64,000 nucleotides of DNA. Origin: Macrococcoides animalis. GTDB taxonomy: Bacteria; Bacillota; Bacilli; Staphylococcales; Staphylococcaceae. Positions 24,111 through 33,738 of the stretch are shown one piece after another; position 1 is the first letter of the stretch; every line of letters starts with the position of its first letter. The DNA lies in the NCBI RefSeq assembly GCF_047425875.1, contig NZ_CP179727.1, positions 682,001 through 746,000 of the forward strand, written 5' to 3'. The notes beneath the pieces are model-generated. The model had not been told where the DNA came from. It worked only from the letters and a program-made list of their open reading frames with translations, and made no database searches. The translations under genes and the position numbers were made by a program.

Positions 24111-25505
24111 TTATTGCATTTTTCTATTATCATCATTTGGTACCGTAAAGATAATCGCAATCAGTGCCATAACGCCCATCAATACATTCGCCCAAAGTGC
24201 AATCATTGCACCTGTGAATACACCCATCGACGCAACAGCAATACCGTAAATTGCACCACTTATTGCTACTCCAAATGCGCCTCCTAATGACGATGCCATC
24301 TTATATATACCTGATGCGACACCCACTTTATCTTCTGGTGCATTTGAAATTGCTGTATCTGTAGAAGGTGTTGCGTATAAGCCTAGGCCTAAACCAAAGA
24401 ATAAATATCCTACAACACAGCTCACGATATAAATTTTTTCAGGTAAGAACGTAAGAGATATCAACAGTACCCCTATTGTAACGATTAAAGTTCCTAATAA
24501 CATTGGTTTTTTAGCCCCAATTTTTTGTAATATCTTCTCACCAACACGTATCATAAGTAGCACCATCACTAAATATGTAATTGATAAGTATCCCGCTTGA
24601 AGAGATGTATAACCTAAACCTTGTTGAACAAATGTATTTGCCACAATCAATGTTCCTGCTACAGCATTAAGTAAGAAGTTTGAAATCGTCGCCCCTGTAT
24701 ATGGTTTGTTTGTAAATAAGTTAAAATCAATTAAAGGGTTATCGACTTGTTTTTCGAGCTTCAAGAATAAAAAGAATGAAAGTAGAACGAGTATCACTAA
24801 ACCGATAAACCATATTGAAGTAACACCGAGCGTCGCACCTTTCGTAATTAATATATTTAAACTTAATAACATTACTACTAAGATAATTAGACCTTTAATA
24901 TCGAATTTAGATGTATTTGTGACTTCTGATTTCGTTTCTGGTGTTCCTTTAATTAATAGCATTGAAATGATAGCAACGATAATAGAGATAATAAAAATCC
25001 ATCTCCATCCCATTGTTGTTGCTACTGCACCACCAAATAATGAACATATTCCACTACCACCCCAAGATCCAATCGACCAGTAACTTAAGGCTCTTTGACG
25101 TTCCGCACCTTCATAATATGCTTTCATTATTGCTAGTGTTGATGGCATAATACAAGCTGCTGATATCCCTTGAATCACACGTCCTAAAATTAATAATGCA
25201 GGAAAATTTGTTATGATAATTAACAATGAACCGACAATGCTCAGGATCAATCCTATGTTAGTCATTTTTACGCGCCCAATTTTATCAGCTAAACCACCTG
25301 CTCCAACAACAAACATTCCTGAGAATAATGCTGTTAAAGATACTGCTATGCTGACAGTTCCCATGTCAGCATTAAAACTATCCTTTAGGTTAGGTACAAC
25401 ATTCACTAAAGATTGAGCAAATAACCAAAAAGTAATTACAGATAATACAATACCTAATATTAATTTGTTACCACCGCGGTAACTTGATTGTGCTACATTA
25501 TTCAT
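24111..25505 (-). CDS. MFS efflux transporter, 14-helix DHA2 type
   Basis: A 464-residue major facilitator protein with about fourteen hydrophobic segments, the MFS loop GGLADKIGRVKM (about 70-81) and the antiporter-type helix 5 region with WRWIFIISI (about 168-176), typical of DHA2 drug/proton exporters such as QacA, SmvA or SdrM. Substrate unknown. It lies two bases downstream of the M20 amidohydrolase gene in the same operon, so the pair may process and export a conjugated compound. Confidence 0.85.
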   Translation of the reverse strand: MNNVAQSSYRGGNKLILGIVLSVITFWLFAQSLVNVVPNLKDSFNADMGTVSIAVSLTALFSGMFVVGAGGLADKIGRVKMTNIGLILSIVGSLLIIITNFPALLILGRVIQGISAACIMPSTLAIMKAYYEGAERQRALSYWSIGSWGGSGICSLFGGAVATTMGWRWIFIISIIVAIISMLLIKGTPETKSEVTNTSKFDIKGLIILVVMLLSLNILITKGATLGVTSIWFIGLVILVLLSFFLFLKLEKQVDNPLIDFNLFTNKPYTGATISNFLLNAVAGTLIVANTFVQQGLGYTSLQAGYLSITYLVMVLLMIRVGEKILQKIGAKKPMLLGTLIVTIGVLLISLTFLPEKIYIVSCVVGYLFFGLGLGLYATPSTDTAISNAPEDKVGVASGIYKMASSLGGAFGVAISGAIYGIAVASMGVFTGAMIALWANVLMGVMALIAIIFTVPNDDNRKMQ

Positions 25506-25507
25506 TT

Positions 25508-26686
25508 TTATTTCTCTCCTTTGAGGTAATCTAACACAACAGTGCCCACTGCTTGTGCAGAAATTAATAATGATTTTTCGCTTATATTAAATTTTGGATG
25601 ATGATGTGGATAAACTTCACCATCATCTGGTGTAGCGCCAACATAAATAAATGCACTTGGTTTTTCTTTTGCATAATAAGCGAAATCTTCTGAAGGCGGT
25701 TGCGCATCACATGTTTCAATTCCAAATTCTAAATTGGCATTTTTTAGTGTTTCAGCCACGTATTCAGTAAACTCAGGATCATTGTATAATGCAGGGTAAT
25801 CATCATTATATTCCAGTTCACAAGTAACGCCGTACATTTCTTCTAATCCTTTTGTGATACGTTTAATTTCTTTCTCAATTGTTTTCTTTGTTTCATCTGT
25901 AAGAGCACGAACATCTCCTTCAATTTCAACACTATCTTTAATGACATTAAACTGTCCCTTACCGTCAAAAGAGCCAATTGTGACAACGCCTGTTTCAAAA
26001 GGATTTAATCTTCTTGAAACCACAGTCTGAACGGATGATACAAATTGTGCACCTGCAACAATCGCATCATTAGCCATGTGTGGTGATGAACCATGTCCAC
26101 CCTTACCATTCACCTTTAATTTAAAATATGCACGACCCGTTTGAACATAACCTGGACGGTAATACACATTACCTGTTGCCATTGTGCTCATGACATGAAC
26201 ACCTAATACATTATCTACACCTTCTAATACACCATCTTCAATCATGCCTTTCGCACCACCAGGAGGCACTTCTTCAGCAGGTTGGTGAATCACAATGACT
26301 TTACCTGTAAAATTATCTTTTTGTTCAGCAAGTGTTTCTGCTAGTACGAGCATGTAAGCAGTATGTGCATCATGACCACAAGCATGCATTACACCAGGAT
26401 TTTGTGAGGCATATGGCAGACCCGTTGCTTCTTCTATCGGCAAAGCATCAAAATCTGCTCTGATTGCTAATGTTTTACCTGGCTTACCAGAGTCAATCGT
26501 AACTTTTATCCCTCGCTCACCTATATTGGTTTCAATTTGTACATCTTTATCTTTATAAAATTCTTCGATGTACTTTGCAGTATTTTCTTCTTCAAAAGAA
26601 AGTTCCGGATGTTGATGTAAGTAACGTCTAATTTCAATCATTTTTTCTTCTTTAGTTTTTAAAGCTTCAATTAATTGTTTATTCAT
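25508..26686 (-). CDS. M20D amidohydrolase (HipO-like)
   Basis: About 392 residues of the M20D peptidase family, dinuclear metal enzymes that remove acyl groups from amino acids or amidated compounds. Seen: RRYLHQHPELSFEE (about 20-33), RADFDALPIEE (about 76), MHACGHDAHTAY (about 102-113), HQPAEEVPPGGAKGM (about 137) and the C-terminal HHHPKFNI. The start is the ATG nine bases after AGGAG. It forms an operon with the MFS gene. It closely resembles the enzyme at 41968-43155, over half identical in the motif regions. Confidence 0.88.
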   Translation of the reverse strand: MNKQLIEALKTKEEKMIEIRRYLHQHPELSFEEENTAKYIEEFYKDKDVQIETNIGERGIKVTIDSGKPGKTLAIRADFDALPIEEATGLPYASQNPGVMHACGHDAHTAYMLVLAETLAEQKDNFTGKVIVIHQPAEEVPPGGAKGMIEDGVLEGVDNVLGVHVMSTMATGNVYYRPGYVQTGRAYFKLKVNGKGGHGSSPHMANDAIVAGAQFVSSVQTVVSRRLNPFETGVVTIGSFDGKGQFNVIKDSVEIEGDVRALTDETKKTIEKEIKRITKGLEEMYGVTCELEYNDDYPALYNDPEFTEYVAETLKNANLEFGIETCDAQPPSEDFAYYAKEKPSAFIYVGATPDDGEVYPHHHPKFNISEKSLLISAQAVGTVVLDYLKGEK

Positions 26687-26793
26687 GTTCTTCATCTCCT
26701 TAAAGTAATTATAGTCCCTGATTTGAACTATTCATTTTCTATATATGATAAAATCTATTTCAATTTATGTTATTTATTTACCCAAAATAAAAA

Positions 26794-26824
26794 AGAACAA
26801 AAATAGTTTGTCTATTTTTGTTCT
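26794..26824 (-). terminator. Terminator of the AraC regulator gene
   Basis: Perfect 13-bp stem AGAACAAAAATAG with a TTTGT loop, overlapping the stop codon; TTTTATTTTGGG follows on the minus strand. Confidence 0.8.
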
Positions 26825-29066
26825 AATCTTCGTATTTTTTAATATCTAATATATGAATGGCGTTTGTTTGTAAGGTGATATCATATTGTAAATCTTTATC
26901 AACTTTGACTTCCTGTACATTGAGTTTGGGATAAGATACACGGTTAATATATTCAATCGACTCAGCATCTATGCCATATTGTGTATTAAATGATTGCCAC
27001 ACTTGATATAAAGCACCATTTTCTTTATCTAGCGTGTAGTGCTTAATCCGATATAATCCTTGCTTCAAATCATTTATCTTAATCCATACCGCTTTCTTTT
27101 GAAGAAATGGTAAATCATCATTTAAAGATAGATATGGGTTAAAGTGTTCTGCATCATAAACAACTATCTGAAAATGATCATCTCGTCCTAAAGCAAGACA
27201 CTGATGCTCTTTAAATAGAATAGGATGATGTAATTTTTTAAATAAAGCACTAGTAAAATATGCAGGTCGTTTTCCATTATATTGATGAAACAATTCTATA
27301 CTATTCATATATTCATTTCGTGATATTGCGTGTTCTTTATGCAAATCGTAATTTAACCAATAGCCAATGGTATCTACGATATGGTTTAATCGCAGAAATT
27401 GATCAAAAATAATGCCACCTCTAAAATATTCTCCATTCGTCAAATCTGTGTCTCCAGTTAATGTATTCCAATTGATTAACATCAGTGGGTACATAATCTC
27501 ATGACGTTGTAAAAATTTAAATACTTCATTTGATTTATCAACAATATGATGCTTTGCTAATTCAAATGTTTGATCATCTGTAACATTAAGATTCACGATA
27601 TCATTTTGATTTGCATCAAATGCAATTTTTTCAATACGATGGACATCACTTTGTATTATATCGATGAAGTCTCCTATATCCTCAAGATTGACAAATACTA
27701 TTACTTTTATTGTCGGAATATAATGGGTAATCATTTGTAATAGCTGTTGATACATTTTTAATGACATATCTTTAATAAACAGTTTCACATGGATTCTATT
27801 TCCCATATCTAAACGCATTGCTATGTGCTTAAAAAAATCCTTTAACCTCGATAAGTATACGGAAAACTCACCCTTAGGTTGCAGGCGAATCGCTATACCT
27901 AAATGATGTTCAACTAAAAAATCAAAACACGCATCTACCTTATGATATCGCTGGTAATTCGCTATACGCTCGTCTGTTTTTACTTCCTCAGAAATTAAGC
28001 TAGGACTGTTGATAGGGTCTTCTATTAATAGATGCGTAATGCCAATATCTCTTTGCGTTAATTGCAATTGATGTTGTACTTCATTTAATAATAAATGGTC
28101 TAAGTGCCCTATTTGAATTACATGGTTAAACTGTTTGAGCGAAGAATCTAAGGCATCTAAACGAATATCTATATTTTTCGTATTCTCTGGCGCTTCAATT
28201 AATTTTTGTGATGCATCAATGACATATGGTGCAAGCATACTAATGCGTTCTTTATCAGAGTTTTCTACGACTAAAGACTTCACACTCATGGTAACCTTAT
28301 GCTTTTTACGATATTCACTCGGTGAGATGTTTGCCCATTTCTTAAAATTACGAGAAAGTACTGCTGAATTAGAAAAGCCATTCTTCATTGCGATATCAGT
28401 TAAAGAATCCTCGCTATATAATAAATCCATTACAACATGCTCTAATCGCACTTCATTCAGATAGTGATTGAAACCTACCCCCATTTTTTTTGAGAATAAT
28501 TTAGATAAATATGCCTGAGATAAACCAATATATTCAGCCATTTGATGTAAAGTGAGCGATTCATCGTAATGGGCATCTATATACCTGAAAACTCTCTCCA
28601 ATCTATAGTCTGAGTCACCGACTAACTCAGAAGTGTCACTAAAATGAGGTACATTTTTATATAATAAGCTAAGTAAAGACATTAACTGTTGTTCTATGAA
28701 TAATTTATAATATTTACTCTTTCTTAAATAAACGATTGCTATTTTAGCTAAAGTATCTCTAATAAGTAACACAGTATTGTCTGTTGGTGCTAATCGATTT
28801 AAGTCAAAGCGTGTGCCCTCATCTTCTATTATTCTATTTATCATCTTGTAGGGAATATTGAGAGTCATATAATCTCCTACACATTGATTAATCAGTAGCA
28901 TATCTCGATGATTGAGTAACCTGATGTCCCCATCAGCTAAATGATAACTTTCATTATTTAGTGTGATAGACATCTCTCCTTTTAATACGAAAATAAATTT
29001 AAGACCATTCGTTTTAGTTAAATTATGTAATGGTTCATTATTAAATTTAATATCATAATGATTCAA
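26823..29066 (-). CDS. Large AraC family regulator, Rsp/Rbf-like
   Basis: A 747-residue regulator: an N-terminal cupin-like sensor (about 1-120), an AraC HTH pair (about 165-265; MAEYIGLSQAYLSKLFSKKMG and DIAMKNGFSNSAVLSRNFKKW), and a C-terminal half of nearly 480 residues with the look of a glycosidase-like (family 39) fold, as in the staphylococcal virulence and biofilm regulators Rsp and Rbf. It starts at a TTG after GAGGTGATC; no ATG fits. Divergent from recQ and upstream of the M20-MFS pair, separated from these by a terminator. Its targets cannot be read from the sequence. Confidence 0.85.
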   Translation of the reverse strand: MNHYDIKFNNEPLHNLTKTNGLKFIFVLKGEMSITLNNESYHLADGDIRLLNHRDMLLINQCVGDYMTLNIPYKMINRIIEDEGTRFDLNRLAPTDNTVLLIRDTLAKIAIVYLRKSKYYKLFIEQQLMSLLSLLYKNVPHFSDTSELVGDSDYRLERVFRYIDAHYDESLTLHQMAEYIGLSQAYLSKLFSKKMGVGFNHYLNEVRLEHVVMDLLYSEDSLTDIAMKNGFSNSAVLSRNFKKWANISPSEYRKKHKVTMSVKSLVVENSDKERISMLAPYVIDASQKLIEAPENTKNIDIRLDALDSSLKQFNHVIQIGHLDHLLLNEVQHQLQLTQRDIGITHLLIEDPINSPSLISEEVKTDERIANYQRYHKVDACFDFLVEHHLGIAIRLQPKGEFSVYLSRLKDFFKHIAMRLDMGNRIHVKLFIKDMSLKMYQQLLQMITHYIPTIKVIVFVNLEDIGDFIDIIQSDVHRIEKIAFDANQNDIVNLNVTDDQTFELAKHHIVDKSNEVFKFLQRHEIMYPLMLINWNTLTGDTDLTNGEYFRGGIIFDQFLRLNHIVDTIGYWLNYDLHKEHAISRNEYMNSIELFHQYNGKRPAYFTSALFKKLHHPILFKEHQCLALGRDDHFQIVVYDAEHFNPYLSLNDDLPFLQKKAVWIKINDLKQGLYRIKHYTLDKENGALYQVWQSFNTQYGIDAESIEYINRVSYPKLNVQEVKVDKDLQYDITLQTNAIHILDIKKYED

Positions 29067-29162
29067 TAGATCACCTCATAGACTTTCGTTTGTACATTTA
29101 TGTTATTTTATCTTACCATGAATATATAAGATAAATATATGGTCAAGTTCAGGAGGCTTTCG

Positions 29163-31232
29163 ATGGATTTTAAAACACGAGCAATAGAGATATTAAGAGA
29201 GACTTACGGTGCGGAAAGTCGTTTCCGTGATGGACAGTTAGAGGCAATACTTGCTGTCGTGAATAAACAGAAGACGCTTGTCATCCAAAAGACAGGTTGG
29301 GGAAAATCAATTGTTTACTTCGTTGCAACAAAATTGCTAAGAGAACAAGGAAGTGGCCCTGCAGTCATTATTAGCCCGCTTTTAGCATTAATGCACAATC
29401 AGATTGAAGCAGCCAATAGGTTAGGTCTCGATGTCGTCACTATTAACAGTAATAACAAAGACGAATGGGATGATATATACGCAAGACTTAACGCGGTTGA
29501 TGCAATGATTGTATCTCCAGAGAAGTTATCTGACGCAAGGTTCATTGAAGCATTATCTAAAGTAAATGATATCGAACTCATCGTTGTTGACGAAGCTCAC
29601 TCCATCTCAGACTGGGGTCACGACTTTAGACCAGATTATCAGCGTATTATTAATTTAGTTAAAGATTTACCTGATTCAATCGCGATTCTTGGTACCACTG
29701 CAACGGCCAATGACCGTGTGATTGAGGACATTAAATTACAGCTCGGGGACTTACAAGTCTTCCGCGGCGACTTAATTCGATCGAACATTTCTATACAGGT
29801 GAATCCCTCTCAATCGAAAGCGGAGCGTTTAGCTTTCTTAGCAGCAAGTTTAAATGAACATCCATTCTTAAATAAAGAACAAGGCATCATTTATTGTCTA
29901 ACAAAGAAAGAATGTGAATCGGTGGCCACTTTCTTAACTGAACAAGGAATTTCTGCGGCACCTTATTATTCAGGCATGAAAGATGAATTTGGTGAAGATA
30001 CATCAGTCTCAATACTGGAGCAATTTCATAAGGGTGAGATACGTGTAATTGTTGCTACAGTAAAGCTTGGTATGGGTTATGATAAATCGAACATCGGCTT
30101 CGTCATTCACTTTCAGCTCCCGCAAAACTTAATCTCGTATTATCAACAAATCGGACGTGCAGGAAGAAATGGTAAGCCTGCCTTAGCGATATTACTTCAT
30201 GGTGATGAAGATGATGCCATTATCAAATCATTTATCGACAGTGCGAATAAAAATCCGATGCTACTCACTGAGATATTAGACCTATTCAGAAATCAACCTG
30301 AAGGCATGTCACGTAACGATATACTGCCCCATTTCAATTTAAATATAACGAAGCTTGGCGCAGTATTAAAGTATTTATTTGTCCATGAATATATCTTAAT
30401 GGATAAACGAAAGTATGTGATTAATCCAGATAAACATTTTGACGCTGTGAGTAACGCTCAACTACAACAATCCTTAAATGCAACCCGCCTTCAAGAACTT
30501 GAGAACTTGAAGCGTTTCGTGAATTACGATGGTTGCTATATGAAATACATTGCGGATGAACTTGATGCGCCTGACCTACAAGAAAAATGTGGTATTTGTG
30601 CGCATTGTAGAAATCGTGAATTTATCAGTCTAAAGAAAGACCATCCGATGATAGAAGTTGCGAGTAGCTATAAGAATAAATTGCATGGCGAAATACTGCC
30701 TCGTAAACGTTGGTCAAATAACAAGAAAATTGATGAACCACTACAATTCCAACCAGGATGGACATATACAACAGATCCATACTCACCTGTTGGTAAGAAG
30801 TTTATGTTTGAACGTGATAATAATCATTTCTCAGATAAGACAACCTTACAGATTAGTCAATTCTTAAAAGATCATATACAAGCGTACGAAATCAATGCAG
30901 TCGTAAGTGTACCTAGTTTGCATAGACCGAAACTCACAAAACACTTAGCTCAAGCAATCGCTGACTATAATCAAATTGAATACATTGATGCCGCCATTAA
31001 AACAAGTGCTGGACAACGTCAAAGTGATATGCAAAACTCCATCATGCAAGAGCAAAATATTCAAGAAACAATTGCAATTCAAAATAATGAGTTACTCAAC
31101 AATAAAAACATATTACTCATTGATGACACCGTTAATTCACGTTGGACAATGACCGTTGTCGCATCAAAACTACTTGAACATGCCAATACTGTTTATCCAT
31201 TCGCACTTGTGAATACTGGACCAGGAGAATAA
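29163..31232 (+). CDS. RecQ-type helicase with C-terminal phosphoribosyltransferase domain
   Basis: About 689 residues. The RecQ helicase core is complete: motif 0 FRDGQLEAI (about 21), Walker A TGWGKS (about 41-46), DEAH box (about 142-145) and QQIGRAGRNG (about 327-336). It is followed by a winged-helix and zinc-binding region (Cys about 457, 474, 477, 480). After a linker, residues about 560-689 carry a type I PRTase signature, LLIDDTVNSRWT (about 649-660), as in ComF-like proteins. The ATG at 29163 is six bases after AGGAGG and is preferred over one at 29139. It unwinds DNA 3' to 5' with ATP by family knowledge; the role of the fused domain is unknown. Confidence 0.9.
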   Translation: MDFKTRAIEILRETYGAESRFRDGQLEAILAVVNKQKTLVIQKTGWGKSIVYFVATKLLREQGSGPAVIISPLLALMHNQIEAANRLGLDVVTINSNNKDEWDDIYARLNAVDAMIVSPEKLSDARFIEALSKVNDIELIVVDEAHSISDWGHDFRPDYQRIINLVKDLPDSIAILGTTATANDRVIEDIKLQLGDLQVFRGDLIRSNISIQVNPSQSKAERLAFLAASLNEHPFLNKEQGIIYCLTKKECESVATFLTEQGISAAPYYSGMKDEFGEDTSVSILEQFHKGEIRVIVATVKLGMGYDKSNIGFVIHFQLPQNLISYYQQIGRAGRNGKPALAILLHGDEDDAIIKSFIDSANKNPMLLTEILDLFRNQPEGMSRNDILPHFNLNITKLGAVLKYLFVHEYILMDKRKYVINPDKHFDAVSNAQLQQSLNATRLQELENLKRFVNYDGCYMKYIADELDAPDLQEKCGICAHCRNREFISLKKDHPMIEVASSYKNKLHGEILPRKRWSNNKKIDEPLQFQPGWTYTTDPYSPVGKKFMFERDNNHFSDKTTLQISQFLKDHIQAYEINAVVSVPSLHRPKLTKHLAQAIADYNQIEYIDAAIKTSAGQRQSDMQNSIMQEQNIQETIAIQNNELLNNKNILLIDDTVNSRWTMTVVASKLLEHANTVYPFALVNTGPGE

Positions 31233-31233
31233 A

Positions 31234-31269
31234 AAATACCTTTCAAGATTATTTTCTTGAAAGGTATTT
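31234..31269. terminator. Bidirectional terminator
   Basis: Perfect 15-bp stem AAATACCTTTCAAGA with a 6-base loop and T-rich flanks on both strands, between two converging genes. Confidence 0.9.
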
Positions 31270-31272
31270 CTA

Positions 31273-32034
31273 TTACTTTTGATATTTAAATACAGGGTAA
31301 CCGAGTGAATTCTCAAATACACCCGCAGCTTTAATTTTCTTTACGTAATCGGTATTAATACGGTAATAAAATGTATCTACACCTGGCTTTTCTGCAAAAC
31401 CTTGATACCCCGTCACCATAATACCGTTATCTGTTGCCGTTTTGTAACCCATATGAATAATTTTATTTTTACTTAATATCACACCCGTATGACCTAAAGG
31501 ACCACGGCTATTTTTCTTATCTCCTAATATAAAGATATCTCCATAACGTACCTGACTCTTCTTGATTGGCGTGAATAAACGATTTTCTTGAGCGAACATT
31601 GTTGTTGTATCACCTAATACTGTTTGTTTCGGCAAGTAACCCGCTTCTATCATCGCAGCATATACAGCACTTGAACAATCCCATGTCTTAGTGCCCCAAC
31701 GACCCGCGTAAGATAAATAACTCGTCTTACCCATGCGATCATAGAACCACTGCACCATCACATCTTTACTCGGTGAACTACGTTTATAAATCGGTAACGT
31801 ATTCTTAGGATTCGACGTTACAAGGCGATCACCAACGTAAGTCGCATCAAGGACTAATGCATTCCATTTCTTGAAATTTTCTGGCGTGATATTGTATTTT
31901 TTTGAAATCGAATAGACACTGTCTTTTGCTGTAACGGTATGTACTCTAATCGTTTTATAACGCTTCGCATCGACATTATTCAGTGGTGTTAATAGCATTG
32001 CAACAGCTGCTATCGCACAAATCAATTTTTTCAT
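31273..32034 (-). CDS. Secreted LysM-NlpC/P60 cell wall hydrolase
   Basis: A 253-residue exported protein: signal peptide (about 1-23, cleaved after VDA), a LysM peptidoglycan-binding module (about 30-75; HTVTAKDSVYSISKKYNITPEN), then an NlpC/P60 cysteine peptidase domain (about 85-230) with catalytic Cys in WDCSSAVYAAM, His in LGHTGVILS and a further His in KIIHMGY. It would cut peptide stems of peptidoglycan outside the cell. The domain resembles phage-type amidohydrolases, but no phage genes are near. Good GAGGAG ribosome site. Confidence 0.85.
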   Translation of the reverse strand: MKKLICAIAAVAMLLTPLNNVDAKRYKTIRVHTVTAKDSVYSISKKYNITPENFKKWNALVLDATYVGDRLVTSNPKNTLPIYKRSSPSKDVMVQWFYDRMGKTSYLSYAGRWGTKTWDCSSAVYAAMIEAGYLPKQTVLGDTTTMFAQENRLFTPIKKSQVRYGDIFILGDKKNSRGPLGHTGVILSKNKIIHMGYKTATDNGIMVTGYQGFAEKPGVDTFYYRINTDYVKKIKAAGVFENSLGYPVFKYQK

Positions 32035-32094
32035 AAGAATCTCCTCATTCGTAATATGTCTCTTTATTATTTCACAGATGAGTGTAATATGTCA

Positions 32095-32991
32095 TTAACT
32101 ATTTAATTCATTTCTCAATCCTTCATAAACCGCTTGTTCCAAATGCACACCATGCACCCCTACGACTTTACTCGATACACGGTTAGCAAATTGAATGGCT
32201 TCACCTAAGGCTTTACCTTGACTGAGTCCGGCGAGCACGCCACCAGCATGGCTATCTCCAGCGCCAATTGTGTCAACAACTGTTGCTTCAAATCCTGAGA
32301 CTTGATGAAATGCTCCATCATAATATGTTGCACCCATTTCCCCAGTCGTTACAATGACATGTGCATTTGTCCAAGCATGCATTTGTATTATTGCTGCTTC
32401 TAAAGTCGCTTTCTTCGTCAGTTCTTTTATCTCTTGTTCATTAGCATGCACAATGGGTGATAATTGATACAAGTTCTCTAATCTATTTGTCTCAATTAAT
32501 TGTCCTCTCGGTCCAGGACAGAAAATAATCTGCCCACGTGCTGATTTTAGAGATGCAATCAAACGTTCACCATCCGCTTCTTCAATCTCTAACCCACATA
32601 CGTAAATATAGCCATAAGTATCTAGAGCTATATTATTTAACCACCCTGGATCAAACGAATACTCTACTCCGTGATGGGATAAGAAAGTTCTATCTCCATT
32701 CTCTTCTACAAAACAATAGCAACAACCATTTTCTCCGTCCAAATGAATATCCGTTTTTATGCCTAATCGATTCATTTCTTTTCTCACAAAATCCCCATAC
32801 ATTCCCGTGCCAATGGGTGAAATAAATGTATACTCCATTTCCAAATGATGCAGCACATTGACGACATTAAATGCACATCCTCCTACTGCCATCATTTGTT
32901 CTTTAATATGTTCATCTCCTTGACTTGTGGGTAATTTATCCATGTAAATCATTATATCTGCTACTGTCGAACCGATTACTAAACATTTCAT
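32095..32991 (-). CDS. PfkB family sugar or nucleoside kinase
   Basis: A 298-residue ribokinase-fold kinase. The N-terminal glycine motif is GGCAFNVVNVL (about 37-47), and the ATP/anion-hole motif DTIGAGDSHAGG (about 238-249) has the catalytic Asp. The usual DTTGAGDAF is changed to DTIGAGDSH, and two adjacent Cys (GCCYCF, about 89-94) are uncommon. Substrate unknown. It stands alone and is not linked to the rbs operon, so a nucleoside or other sugar is as likely as ribose. Confidence 0.82.
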   Translation of the reverse strand: MKCLVIGSTVADIMIYMDKLPTSQGDEHIKEQMMAVGGCAFNVVNVLHHLEMEYTFISPIGTGMYGDFVRKEMNRLGIKTDIHLDGENGCCYCFVEENGDRTFLSHHGVEYSFDPGWLNNIALDTYGYIYVCGLEIEEADGERLIASLKSARGQIIFCPGPRGQLIETNRLENLYQLSPIVHANEQEIKELTKKATLEAAIIQMHAWTNAHVIVTTGEMGATYYDGAFHQVSGFEATVVDTIGAGDSHAGGVLAGLSQGKALGEAIQFANRVSSKVVGVHGVHLEQAVYEGLRNELNS

Positions 32992-33135
32992 TATTTAAGC
33001 ACCTCACTCCATTATTTATATTTTATAACAAATTAACATTTTAATCTTTAATTAAAAAATACAATTTTATCCTATTTTCTTTTACTTTACTAATTTGTAG
33101 GTTATAATATAAATGATTAAAAAAGGGGTGTAGAC

Positions 33136-33564
33136 ATGATCACGTGGTATATAAAATATAACAAGAAATTTTATATCGTAAGCATGATTGGTATGTTGAT
33201 TATTGCCGTTGTCCTGTTCTATATTTACTTTCCTAAGTATACATTATTTGCAGTATATGCATTTCTTATGATGCTACTTATCTGTTATGTTGATACTATT
33301 ACACAAATTAGGAGATATCTAGAAAACAATAATGCAAAGGCATGGATAGTTGAAAAATGGCAACTTCAAGATGCCATAACCTATACAATTGGTTTAGCCA
33401 TTATAGTTGGCTTAGGTAATATTGTAGTTCAATTATCTCCTCCGAACATTCCAGGTATGAGAACGCATTTCACTACGCTCGTTGTCTTTATATTTTTCGC
33501 TATTGGAAAATGGTTACGCTATTTTGAATTCAAACGTGAAATGAGAGCAAGCAAAATCGTATAA
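33136..33564 (+). CDS. Hypothetical membrane protein
   Basis: A 142-residue protein with four hydrophobic segments (about 13-31, 35-50, 77-95, 112-124), a polar loop (QIRRYLENNNAKAWIVEKWQ) and a basic C-terminus. The ATG follows AAAAGGGGTG, with TATAAT 28 bases upstream of that. No family recognised; it stands alone between the PfkB kinase and the ribose operon. Confidence 0.65.
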   Translation: MITWYIKYNKKFYIVSMIGMLIIAVVLFYIYFPKYTLFAVYAFLMMLLICYVDTITQIRRYLENNNAKAWIVEKWQLQDAITYTIGLAIIVGLGNIVVQLSPPNIPGMRTHFTTLVVFIFFAIGKWLRYFEFKREMRASKIV

Positions 33565-33678
33565 CCAGGAACTTATATTTGAATTTATTGATGTATGCTA
33601 TTGTTATCATCGTGAGCATGATCTATAAGTATTAAAATTGGCCAAAGAAGAACTCAGATTATTAATAAAGAAAACTCA

Positions 33679-33727
33679 AACGACCTCAGTAAGCGATAAA
33701 ATCTATTTGTCGCTTACTAAGGTCGTT
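33679..33727 (-). terminator. Terminator of the ribose operon
   Basis: Long stem (AACGACCT then AGTAAGCGA, one mismatch) with a 13-base loop, starting 12 bases after the rbsB stop. T-rich sequence follows on the minus strand. Confidence 0.75.
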
Positions 33728-33738
33728 TATTTAGATTT

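Noticed and set aside
29139..29162. Upstream start for the RecQ gene
   Set aside because: This ATG would place AGGAGG inside the coding region; the ATG at 29163 has ideal spacing.
31273..32034. Prophage endolysin
   Set aside because: The LysM-NlpC/P60 protein has an ordinary secretion signal and no holin, tail or integrase gene is near, so a host wall enzyme is more likely.
33565..33678. Remnant gene reading ELIFEFIDVCYCYHREHD
   Set aside because: Only about 20 codons before a stop, no start and no recognisable family; too little to support a pseudogene.
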